From positions 62,001-126,000 of the forward strand of contig NZ_JAFIEU010000002.1 of NCBI RefSeq assembly GCF_020832325.1: a stretch of 64,000 nt of DNA, in the 5' to 3' direction. The position numbers were made by a program, and so were the translations under genes. Numbering within the stretch: the first letter of the stretch is position 1; each line of letters begins with the position of its first letter. Under the pieces are notes generated by a model. The model ran no database searches. It was not told the origin of the DNA and worked only from the letters and a program-made list of their open reading frames with translations. Below are positions 19,982 to 28,700 of this stretch, in pieces. The stretch comes from Lunatimonas sp. Its GTDB lineage: Bacteria; Bacteroidota; Bacteroidia; Cytophagales; Cyclobacteriaceae.

Positions 19982-21637
19982 ATGTCAGAAAATGTACTAG
20001 CACTTATTGCGCTTATTTCTCCGGCGATTTTTGTTGCCGTGGCCATCGCCTCTTGGTTTCAGCGCGGATCAAAACCACGACAGGTGATTTTAGCGGGCAA
20101 ATTTGCCACGATCAGCAGTCTGCTTATTTGTTGCATTTGTTGTTTTTACACCATCAGGTTGGGATTGATCGAGTCTGCTTTAGTCGGAATCAACGACATT
20201 GGATTTAGCGTTCGCCTAGATTCGCTTAGTCTGTTAATGCTGGGAATGATTGCGCTGCTGGGCTTTATCATAATGAAATTCAGCATCAATTATTTGGATG
20301 GAGACGAGCGTCAGGGCGTCTTCTTGGGAAGACTTGCGGCGACGATTGCATCGGTTCAAATGCTGGTTCTTTCGGGAAATATCGGGCTGTTGTTTTTAGC
20401 TTGGGTATTGACAAGTATGTCACTCCATCGCCTGTTGCTTTTCTACCGAGAGCGGCCGGGGGCTCAAATTGCTGCGAAGAAAAAGTTCATCTTGGCCCGG
20501 CTTGGGGATTTCTGCTTGTTAGTAGCCGTTGGATTACTGTACCATCAAGTAGGATCGGGTAACCTTGAAGTCATCTTTTCCTACTTTAAGCATCCCACTA
20601 CCATCGACAGTACGCTCGTGCCGGTTGAGTTAGCAGCGTTGTTTTTAGCCATGGCAGCGATTTTAAAATCTGCTCAGTTTCCTACACACGGATGGCTGGT
20701 TGAAGTAATGGAAACGCCCACCCCGGTGTCCGCATTGCTACACGCAGGTCTTTTGAATGCAGGGCCTTTTCTGATTATCCGTATGAGTTATGTCATGGAC
20801 GCTAGTACGTATGCACCGATGCTGTTGATGGCCTTGGGCGGATTTACAGCGCTTTTTGCGTCTATTGTGTACCTCACACAGACCTCCGTGAAAACTGCTT
20901 TGGGTTATTCGAGCGTTGGTCACATGGGGTTTAGCTTAATGGTTTGTGGTCTAGGTGTATATCCTGCTGCCATGCTTCACCTCGTGGCCCATTCCTTCTA
21001 CAAAGCACACGCTTTCTTATCCTCAGGTAGTGTGATCGATGTGGTCCGAGCATCCAAAATCGCCTACACACCGGAAAAAGTAGATTTGCGACGAGTTATG
21101 GGAGGTATTGTCATGGCCCTATTGATGTATACTGTATTTGCGCTAATTTGGGGTTTAAATCCCTCGAAAGACCTATCCCTACTTTTTGTCGGCGCGGTCA
21201 TCGTATTGGGGTTATCGCGTATTTTTGCCGCGGCACTAGCCGGAAAGTGGCAGCTAGCCCTGATAGCCCGTGCGATGTTTCTCGGGTTGGTGGTTACGGT
21301 TTCCTTTTTTGTATTGGAATCTGGTACCCAGTACTTACTAGGTTCCCAAGTTCCGGAGATGATGCAGCCTAATCTGATAAAAGCACTGGTGATGGGGGTT
21401 CTTTTGCTCGGCTTTGCCTTTGTCGTGTTCGTGCAACATCATCTGTGGCAGCTTTCATCCAACGCCAAATACCAAGCCCTCGCTGTTCACTTTCGAAATG
21501 GATTCTATGCCAATGCTTGGTTTGATAGGGTGATACAAGCCCTACAAGTCCCTTCTGCTGATGGCAACGAGTTGGAGAGAGTCCGTTTTTCTCTAACAAA
21601 GATCGAGGGGTCCCAAAGACGATGGCTTTTAAAGTAA
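19982..21637 (+). CDS. dabB: DabB: NuoL/antiporter-like proton-conducting subunit of the DAB inorganic-carbon transporter
   Basis: 'FLGRLAATIASVQMLVLSGNIGLLFLAW', 'HGWLVEVMETPTPVSALLHAGLLNAGPFLIIRMS', 'GYSSVGHMGFSLMVCGLG'; directly upstream of the DUF2309 gene. Confidence 0.88.
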   Translation: MSENVLALIALISPAIFVAVAIASWFQRGSKPRQVILAGKFATISSLLICCICCFYTIRLGLIESALVGINDIGFSVRLDSLSLLMLGMIALLGFIIMKFSINYLDGDERQGVFLGRLAATIASVQMLVLSGNIGLLFLAWVLTSMSLHRLLLFYRERPGAQIAAKKKFILARLGDFCLLVAVGLLYHQVGSGNLEVIFSYFKHPTTIDSTLVPVELAALFLAMAAILKSAQFPTHGWLVEVMETPTPVSALLHAGLLNAGPFLIIRMSYVMDASTYAPMLLMALGGFTALFASIVYLTQTSVKTALGYSSVGHMGFSLMVCGLGVYPAAMLHLVAHSFYKAHAFLSSGSVIDVVRASKIAYTPEKVDLRRVMGGIVMALLMYTVFALIWGLNPSKDLSLLFVGAVIVLGLSRIFAAALAGKWQLALIARAMFLGLVVTVSFFVLESGTQYLLGSQVPEMMQPNLIKALVMGVLLLGFAFVVFVQHHLWQLSSNAKYQALAVHFRNGFYANAWFDRVIQALQVPSADGNELERVRFSLTKIEGSQRRWLLK

Positions 21638-21691
21638 TCAATTTGGTCGAATATTCAATAGTTAGAAGATCTGCAATCATAAAAATTCACA

Positions 21692-24169
21692 ATGGAAGAC
21701 CATTTATTAACACAAGAAAAGGAAGCGAAGGTTGCCTCGCTAGCAAGCGTACTCCAAGAGGCTTGTAAGAAGATAGCACCTGTTTGGCCCTTGGAGAATT
21801 TCGTTGCGGTGAATCCCTATTTGGGCCTTACCGATCAAAAGTTCAACAATGTTGCGCAGTATCTTGGCGCTGTCGCAGGCATACAGATGACCTTGCCCGT
21901 ATCTTTTTACCGAACCAAAATCCAGGAAGGGGTAATAACCCGGGGGGATTTGCAGGCTGCATTTAAAAAGCATTCAACCAATGAGGTAGATGTAGAGACG
22001 TTTATTCGAGGGTTAGGTGGAATTTCCGATGCAGGAGACCCCATGACATCCGTTGCCACTTTAACTGACGTTGCCACGGTCGTTTCAGGGAAAGACTGGA
22101 ATCGTTTTTCCATCTCCCGCATATCTACCTGGGCTGCTACGTATTTTGATAATGGCCAAGCGGTTTGGAATGTCTCCAATCGGCAGGGGGGTATGTTTCT
22201 GTCTTGGAAGTGGGAGTCGCAGATCGATAAAACGCCTGAGGTCACGGGTTTGAAAAACTTTCGTGCAGTGGTGAAGGCAATGCCAAACCAACCGCTATTG
22301 GCTGCGAAAAGTGCCTTGGAAGTACTAGGCGTGTCCGATGAAGCCCTGCCCATTTACCTACACCGCCTACTGTTGCGGGTAGGGGGTTGGTCAGCACATG
22401 CTGCGCGACTGGACTGGGACAATGCGTTGTACGGAAAGGAAGGAGGTGTCTTGCAGGAGTTTTTGATCATACTTATTTGCTGGGAAGCCTGCTTGCTGCA
22501 ATGCCTCAAGGAGTCTGAGCTGAACTTTGTATGGTTGGAGGCCAAGAAGCAGCTTTCCGAAGCAGGATTGAAGATAGAGATCAGTCATGCACTTTCGGAA
22601 AAGCTGTTGTTGCAGGAGGCATTTGATATCGCTATGCAGCGGGAGCTTATTACAAAATTTCAAGCTACGGATACCGTTGCTCCAGAGAAAGCAGCGAGGC
22701 CTTTGGCACAAGGGATATTTTGCATTGATGTGCGGTCAGAGGTTTTTCGGCGAAATTTGGAGCAGGTAAATCCACAGATCGAAACGATTGGGTTTGCCGG
22801 TTTTTTTGCCTTTCCGATCAATTTTGTTCCCATCGCCCACGAACAGGGTGAAGCGCAGTGCCCGGTACTAATTCCTACTGGACCCACCATTATGGAGGAA
22901 TTGCAGGATAAGGCATCGCACGAGGTAGCCTATCGGGAGCGCGTGCTGCGGTATCAAGTTAAAAAAATCTGGAAGTCATTTAAATCCGGGGCTGTAACCT
23001 GCTTCAGCTTTGTAAGTCCCATGGGGTTGTCTTTTCTGCCTAAGCTATTTACCGACTCCTTTGGGATGACACGGCCGGTACCTCACCCCGATCGTGCAGG
23101 ACTCAAAGGTATTTCATCCAAGCGCAAGACTGTATCCCTTCAGGTTTGCGATCACCACCAAGGTACCACAGGTATACCCCTGGAGAAGCAGGTTGAAATG
23201 GCCAAAACTGCCCTAAAGGCCATGTCCCTGACGGAAAACTTTGCACAGTTTGTTATGATCATTGGCCATGGAAGTACCTCTGTAAACAATCCCCACGCCA
23301 CTGGATTGGATTGTGGTGCCTGTGGCGGACACACCGGGGAGGCCAACGCCAAAGTGGCTGCGGCAGTGCTAAATGGTAAGCAAGTAAGAGAAGCACTGCG
23401 CAAACAAGGAATAGCCATTCCGGTTGACACGGTGTTTTTGGCATGTCTCCACGATACCACCACCGATGAAGTAACCGTATTTAACGAGGATGCGGTGCCG
23501 GAGTCGATGGTAGAAGATTATACTACGTTGACCACGTCCTTATCTAAAGCTGCTAAAGCGACCCGTGCTGAGCGGGGACTGCGCATGGCGATAACGAGAA
23601 ATCAGGATAAGGCGGTGCTGGCAAGGAGCAAAGACTGGTCGCAGGTCCGACCGGAGTGGGGTCTGGCGGGTTGCCATGCCTTCGTGGTGGCACCACGCAA
23701 TCGTACCAAGCATATAGATCTAGGTGGCAAATCGTTTTTACACTCCTATGATTGGAAAAAAGACAGCGGATTTTCCATCTTGGAACTGATCATGACCGCT
23801 CCGATGGTAGTAACGAGTTGGATCAATCTTCAATACTATGGATCTACCGTGGACAATCTGCATTTCGGTTCCGGAAACAAGACCTTGCATAACGTAACAT
23901 CCGGAACCGGCGTGCTCGAGGGCTACTCTGGCGACCTGCGGGTAGGGCTACCTTTGCAGTCGGTGCATGATGGGGAAAAGTACCAGCACGAACCGGTAAG
24001 GCTCAATGTGATTATCGAGGCACCCTTGGATGCCATGAATGGGATTCTAGAAAAGCACAGTACCGTAAAAAATCTCTGCGACAACGGCTGGATTTCCCTC
24101 TTGGCCCTGAATGAGGAGGGCAAAGTGGCTTATCGCTACGAAGGAGGTTTGCAGTGGGAATGTGTCTAA
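21692..24169 (+). CDS. dabA: DabA (DUF2309): beta-carbonic-anhydrase-like Zn subunit of the DAB transporter
   Basis: 'PVWPLENFVAVNPYLGLTDQKF', 'FCIDVRSEVFRRNLE', 'IIGHGSTSVNNPHATGLDCGACGGHTGEANAKVAAAVLN', 'GLAGCHAFVVAPR'. Confidence 0.92.
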   Translation: MEDHLLTQEKEAKVASLASVLQEACKKIAPVWPLENFVAVNPYLGLTDQKFNNVAQYLGAVAGIQMTLPVSFYRTKIQEGVITRGDLQAAFKKHSTNEVDVETFIRGLGGISDAGDPMTSVATLTDVATVVSGKDWNRFSISRISTWAATYFDNGQAVWNVSNRQGGMFLSWKWESQIDKTPEVTGLKNFRAVVKAMPNQPLLAAKSALEVLGVSDEALPIYLHRLLLRVGGWSAHAARLDWDNALYGKEGGVLQEFLIILICWEACLLQCLKESELNFVWLEAKKQLSEAGLKIEISHALSEKLLLQEAFDIAMQRELITKFQATDTVAPEKAARPLAQGIFCIDVRSEVFRRNLEQVNPQIETIGFAGFFAFPINFVPIAHEQGEAQCPVLIPTGPTIMEELQDKASHEVAYRERVLRYQVKKIWKSFKSGAVTCFSFVSPMGLSFLPKLFTDSFGMTRPVPHPDRAGLKGISSKRKTVSLQVCDHHQGTTGIPLEKQVEMAKTALKAMSLTENFAQFVMIIGHGSTSVNNPHATGLDCGACGGHTGEANAKVAAAVLNGKQVREALRKQGIAIPVDTVFLACLHDTTTDEVTVFNEDAVPESMVEDYTTLTTSLSKAAKATRAERGLRMAITRNQDKAVLARSKDWSQVRPEWGLAGCHAFVVAPRNRTKHIDLGGKSFLHSYDWKKDSGFSILELIMTAPMVVTSWINLQYYGSTVDNLHFGSGNKTLHNVTSGTGVLEGYSGDLRVGLPLQSVHDGEKYQHEPVRLNVIIEAPLDAMNGILEKHSTVKNLCDNGWISLLALNEEGKVAYRYEGGLQWECV

Positions 24170-24277
24170 TTGAAGAAGATAGAAAGTGTGTAAAAAGCCA
24201 GGGGGATATTTCTTCTTGGCTTTTTTTCTTGGCATAAAATACAAGCTGCTTCGAGGGAAGCGGGGAGTGAAGAAACA

Positions 24278-24309
24278 AAAAAAGCTGTCCATTTATGGAC
24301 AGCTTTTTC
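24278..24309 (-). terminator. Terminator downstream of tRNA-Asn (bidirectional in shape)
   Basis: AAAAAGCTGTCCataaatGGACAGCTTTTTTT read on minus. Confidence 0.75.
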
Positions 24310-24310
24310 G

Positions 24311-24384
24311 CTCCTCCTCTTGGGCTCGAACCAAGGACCCTTTGATTAACAGTCAAATGCTCTAACCAACTGAGCTAAGGAGGA
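24311..24384 (-). tRNA. tRNA-Asn (GTT)
   Basis: Cloverleaf TCCTCCT/AGGAGGA acceptor, anticodon arm TTTGA-CTGTTAA-TCAAA, T-arm CTTGG-TTCGAGC-CCAAG, discriminator G. Confidence 0.95.
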
Positions 24385-24616
24385 ATGTTATCGAAAAAAG
24401 GCATACCCGTTTTTCGTGATGCAAACATAACAGGTTCCTTATTTTTTTCCAAATTACCCAGGGAAAAAATGTACCTCCCCAATTTGTACCACACAATACA
24501 AGCTAGCAGTCAAGTGGTTAATTTTTCTAAAACCACCCTTCAACATGCCTTGGGAAAGAAAGGGATAGGTATATATGAAAACTGCAGGTCAAATTTTTAA
24601 TTTTCTAAATTTATTC

Positions 24617-24624
24617 TAATTTTG
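24617..24624 (+). promoter_or_regulatory. Putative -7 element TAATTTTG upstream of the tRNA-Pro array
   Basis: Matches TAnnTTTG about 40 nt before the first tRNA-like unit. Confidence 0.4.
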
Positions 24625-24658
24625 CAGTCCACAAACGTGTGATATACTCGTTCAGGGT

Positions 24659-24691
24659 GAATCTCGGGGTGTAGCGCAGTCCGGTAGCGTA
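24659..24691 (+). repeat. 33-bp direct repeat, copy 1 (copy 2 at 24759..24791)
   Basis: GAATCTCGGGGTGTAGCGCAGTCCGGTAGCGTA present twice, offset exactly 100 bp. Confidence 0.9.
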
Positions 24692-24740
24692 TCCTGACAG
24701 GAGTCAGGAGGGTCGTGGGTTGAAATCCTGAATTTGAATT
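24665..24740 (+). pseudogene. Degenerate tRNA-Pro-like unit 1
   Basis: 5' half identical to tRNA-Pro; anticodon arm is TCCTGAC-AGGA-GTCAGGA; 3' acceptor strand absent. Confidence 0.75.
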
Positions 24741-24764
24741 AAAAAAATAGTAAACAGAGAATCT

Positions 24765-24838
24765 CGGGGTGTAGCGCAGTCCGGTAGCGTACTTGCATGG
24801 GGTGCAAGGGGTCGTGGGTTCAAATCCCGCCACCCCGA
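24765..24838 (+). tRNA. tRNA-Pro (GGG)
   Basis: CGGGGTG/CACCCCG acceptor, anticodon arm CTTGC-ATGGGGT-GCAAG (U33, GGG), T-arm GTGGG-TTCAAAT-CCCGC. Confidence 0.92.
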
Positions 24839-24848
24839 CGAGAGTTTA

Positions 24849-24877
24849 GCCAGACTGTATCCCAGTCTGGCTTTTTT
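24849..24877 (+). terminator. tRNA-Pro terminator, T-run abuts GIY-YIG start codon
   Basis: AGCCAGACTG-TATCC-CAGTCTGGCT followed by TTTTTT then ATG. Confidence 0.75.
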
Positions 24878-25135
24878 ATGGCATACGTTGTCTACATACT
24901 TTATTCACCGTCCTTGTGCCGATTCTACGTTGGTCAGACGGAGGACCTCGTCGACAGGCTGATCCGGCACAATTCGGGCAGGAACAAGTCCACCAAGGCT
25001 GGTGTGCCTTGGACTTTGGTGCACTCGGAACAGGCTCCAAACCGGGCTGAGGCACTGGCAAGGGAAAGAAAGATAAAGAATCTCGGAGCACGGAGATATC
25101 TCAGAAACCTGGGCATAGACTTTGGCCTCAACTAG
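24878..25135 (+). CDS. Single-domain GIY-YIG nuclease, copy 1
   Basis: 'MAYVVYILYSPSLCRFYVGQTEDLVDRLIRHNSGRNKSTKAGVPWTLVHSE...ERKIKNLGARRYL'. Confidence 0.88.
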   Translation: MAYVVYILYSPSLCRFYVGQTEDLVDRLIRHNSGRNKSTKAGVPWTLVHSEQAPNRAEALARERKIKNLGARRYLRNLGIDFGLN

Positions 25136-25180
25136 GAAAATGATTAAGCGGCGCCGGAATCCGAAAACACAGATAATTAA

Positions 25181-25279
25181 CAGGGGCTGCAGCGCAGTCC
25201 GGTAGCGTATCCTGACTGGTGTCAGGACGGTCGTGGGTTCAAATAGAGCGGACCCTGATGGCAATCAGGGTACCCCGAC
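25181..25279 (+). pseudogene. Degenerate tRNA-Pro-like unit 2 with hairpin anticodon arm and a T-arm insertion
   Basis: CAGCGCAGTCCGGTAGCGTA core, TCCTGAC-TGGT-GTCAGGA in the anticodon-arm position, GTCGTGGGTTCAAAT then AGAGCGG-ACCCTGAT-GGCA-ATCAGGGT insertion before ACCCCGACG. Confidence 0.75.
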
Positions 25280-25318
25280 GAGAGTTTAGCCAGTCTGTAT
25301 CCCAGTCTGGCTTTTTTT

Positions 25319-25606
25319 ATGGCATACGTTGTCTACATACTTTATTCACCGTCCTTGGGCCGATTCTACGTTGGTCCGACGGAGGACCTAGTCGACAGGC
25401 TGATCCGGCACAATTCGGGCGGGAACAAGTCCGCCAAGGCTGGTGTGCCTTGGACTTTGGTGCACTCGGAACATTTGCCAGACAGGGTAGTAGCAATTGT
25501 AAAGGAAAAGCAGATAAAAGACCTTGGTGCCAGAAGATGCCTAAAAAGTATTGATAAAGAGTTTGGAACGGACAGTTGTGATATTCATTCGCCTCCAGAC
25601 GTATAA
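25319..25606 (+). CDS. Single-domain GIY-YIG nuclease, copy 2
   Basis: 'MAYVVYILYSPSLGRFYVGPTEDLVDRLIRHNSGGNKSAKAGVPWTLVHSE'; C-terminal part diverged from copy 1. Confidence 0.85.
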   Translation: MAYVVYILYSPSLGRFYVGPTEDLVDRLIRHNSGGNKSAKAGVPWTLVHSEHLPDRVVAIVKEKQIKDLGARRCLKSIDKEFGTDSCDIHSPPDV

Positions 25607-25625
25607 AGCACCTATTGACTAATTT

Positions 25626-25703
25626 TCCTGGGGGTTAGCGCCTTAGGTTAGGGCATCCTGACGGTAGTCAGGAGGGTCCTTGGTTCGAGCCCAAGAGGAG
25701 GAG
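25626..25703 (+). pseudogene. Degenerate tRNA-Asn-like unit with hairpin anticodon arm
   Basis: 3' half GGGTCCTTGGTTCGAGCCCAAGAGGAGGAG identical to tRNA-Asn at 24311..24384; anticodon arm replaced by TCCTGAC-GGTA-GTCAGGA; altered 5' half. Confidence 0.75.
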
Positions 25704-25704
25704 C
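25674..25704. repeat. 31-bp inverted repeat (partner 24310..24340) bounding the tRNA/GIY-YIG array
   Basis: GGGTCCTTGGTTCGAGCCCAAGAGGAGGAGC on + here, identical on minus at 24310..24340. Confidence 0.9.
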
Positions 25705-25738
25705 AAAAAAAGAGGTCTCTTTGGACCTCTTTTTTTGT
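25705..25738. terminator. Bidirectional terminator between the tRNA array and the GH106-like gene
   Basis: AAAAAAAGAGGTCtctttgGACCTCTTTTTTT. Confidence 0.75.
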
Positions 25739-25744
25739 GTTTGA

Positions 25745-28700
25745 TTACTCCACTTTTAGAATCTTCACCGGACCAAGTAATCCAGAGGGAAGTAGGGGAG
25801 CATTGGCCTGATAGAAAGGCATGGTGGTAAACGTGGATTTTTTCGCACCGGGCTGTGCATCACCAATAAGGCGGTTAACCCAGAGGTTGGCCACACGTAT
25901 CTCCAAAAGGTTTTCACCGCTTTTTAGCACATCGCTGATGTCCAGTTTGAAGGGGCGCTTCCAAACAATGCCCACAGTATGTCCATTTACAGTCAGTTCG
26001 GCGAGGTTTTTCACTTCTCCTAGATCTATCTCGTAGTTCCCGGGAACAAAGTCTGTCGGTAAAACCAGGGAATGGGTATAGGTGGCGATGCCGGAGAAAT
26101 ATTTCAACGTAGGATCCGTATGGGACGACCAAGAACTGAGAGATGGGAAGTTTTCTTTCACGCTTCCGAAATCCAGTTGCCAAGGGCCATCGATGGTTGT
26201 CAAAACAGTCCGTTTTTGCTCGGGTACGCTAAAGGACTCCGCGCTAGCTGCTTCTCGGAACACAATGAAGTAAGCATCCCAAGAGGAGAAAGTTAGTGGT
26301 ATCTCGGTTCTACCTTCCCGTATCTGATAGGAAAGTTCCTGTACGCTGCCGTCTATGGGATTCCAGCGCATGGGCTTTTTATCCGTCATGCGGAAGCTTA
26401 CCAGCGCGGAGGTTTCGTTTGCATGTCGATTGTTTACCCAATAGATATCCGAATCCTCTGTTTTTCGATGTCTGAAAAGGATTTTGTGACTAGTACCCGT
26501 GATCTGTACATCTGGAGCAACCGGAAGTTTAACGGCGGGTCCTACATTACTCTTCTCCCATAGTTCCTTTGCCAACGCCTGAAAGTCTTGGTCTGAATCA
26601 GCTAGGCTGGGTGATTGGACCGGGCGTTCACCAATGATTGGTACACCTGCATCTGCCAAAACTTTCAGTTTACGGAGGACGCGAAGGGTCATCAAGCGGG
26701 TGCTTTCGTCCAGCATTAACGCTTCGTAGGTGTTTCCGCTCCGTGCCTTGAGCCGATCCTTTTCTGCTTCGATGGCCTCGAGTAGAGCGGTAGCGTTGAC
26801 AAAGTCGAATTCATAACCCGCAGGTATAGCTGGGAGTGTTTCCCGCGCAATCCATGTGATATTGGTATTTTCCCCGTATAGGTAAAGAATATCGGCTACA
26901 TTACTCCCTTGCTGCATCATGGCCGAGCTTCTGCTCAGGTAGTCTATCCATGGTTTTGCCAGTTCCGCCCAGGTTTCCTGCCGCGTGAAGTACTGGCCGA
27001 AGGGACCAAGAGAAAAGCCCGGCTTTTTATCATCCAATGGTTGATGCACGGAGGTGTGGATAACGAAGCGGTTGAGTCCGGAAGCGAGCTCTAGGTCGGC
27101 GGTACGTTTTAGCCGTTCGGGGTACTCCTGAAAGGGTCGCCCCACAGAGGTCATGGATTCGGCTGCTACAAAGGGTTTTCCGTAGATATTTGCTACAGAG
27201 GCAGATTCCCGGATGTCAGCCTCGCTGCGCACTTCCTCGTCCTCGCCTCCCGCCAGACTGCCGGGAGTCCACATGGCCGACATGGGGATATCTGCGTTCC
27301 TTTTCACATCCATGCCATCTGCGAGGTAAATGCGTTTGTTTTCGTGGGATTCGGTATACCGCTTCATGCCCCGTTTTTTCAGTTCCTCTCCGATTACGTC
27401 GTAGTGGTAATCGGAGATCATCTCACCGATCGTTTGCCGAAAATCCCATAGAAATTTTTCGCTCGCTTCCACGCTGTTTACGACTCGCCCGGTGAGCGCG
27501 GGCAGGAAGCTTAGTAGGCTATATCCACGCCTTTTTTCAAATTCTGCCGGAAAATCTCCCGTCCAGTTCATGTGGCCGGCCTCGTAGCTGTCCAGAATCA
27601 TGTATTCCAGTCCACCCGGACCCAGTTTGCCGCCGGTGGCGTCTTCGTACAGATCCAGGTAATGGTTGATATAGCGGCGAACTGCTTGTGGATCCAATTT
27701 GTCGACTTCCAGTCCTGTCGCCTCTGGGGAAGCGGGATGGTTCTGCCTTCCGGTCAGGGAGTAGCCAAATCGGATGATCTTCCACCTACCGGAAGGAGCT
27801 GACCAGCTGAGCGCACCATTTTCACCCATTTTGGAAGTCAGGTCCACTACCCCGTCGGCAGGGATAATTCCAACGGCTTCCTGTGTTGCAGGGCTTGCCA
27901 GGAGGTAGTCCTCTGTCCAGGGAGAAAATCCAGCTTTGTCTTCCACCTGATCAATGCGTGATGTGGTGTAAAGCTGAAATTCGGCTACTTCCACCCCATC
28001 AGGTTTGAGTTCACCCTGATTCAGTCCGGCCATGGCCGCAAAAAAGTTCGGCTCGGGAGGCAGTGTTTCAAATGCGATCCGCCAGTATTTCGCTTTAGTG
28101 GCAGGAATCGCTACAGTATTGAAGGGAACCGTACTTCCCGATACAGTGGCTACCGTGTGGAAAGTTACCCCATCGTCGGAGACTTTTAGCCGGCGGTTTT
28201 TCGGACCTCCATTAAATTCAGCCAACGGGCCGTTCATGGCTCCCGAAATGCTGAAAGCCCGAAAGGTTTGCGGCTGCTCGAAGGCGTATTGAATCCACAT
28301 ATCCTCTCCGATTTCCATTGGGGGGAGAAACCCTGATTTTTCTAGGCTACCATCTAGTAATAGCCGGGTGTCAAAGTCACCGCCGCTATGCGTGATGCGG
28401 GGATTTAGATCAGGTAGGGATAATTCTGTTTCGGGCACTTGAAAAGCCACCACGAGTGCATCTTTATAAAACCGTGGTACCTCCCCAATAAACCCGCCGG
28501 ATATGCCACCTCCCTCTAGATGGGCATCCTGGTATTTGCCCGTTTGATCAGAGGGCATGGGCAATGGGCCCGAAAAGGTGCGACCTCCCTCAACTTCCCA
28601 TTCCGACCAAACGTATTTCTTCATTGCATCGTCAGGGCTGACCCAGGGACCTCCTGTTACACTCCACCCGGGTGAGCCGGCAATAGCCATTTCCAAACCT

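Noticed and set aside
24692-24709. Four-base-decoding (frameshift-suppressor) tRNA-Pro with an 8-nt anticodon loop
   Set aside because: An 8-nt loop reading (ACAGGAGT) is possible, but the loop closes into a 7-bp stem with a tetraloop, lacks U33, and this unit lacks an acceptor 3' strand.
25219-25554. 111-aa plus-strand ORF overlapping GIY-YIG copy 2
   Set aside because: Frame-shifted reading of the same region caused by the extra T in the terminator; the real GIY-YIG frame is 25319..25606.
24665-25703. CRISPR-like array suggested by the spaced palindromes
   Set aside because: Repeats are tRNA-derived with irregular spacing and coding sequence between them; no uniform repeat-spacer structure and no cas genes in the window.
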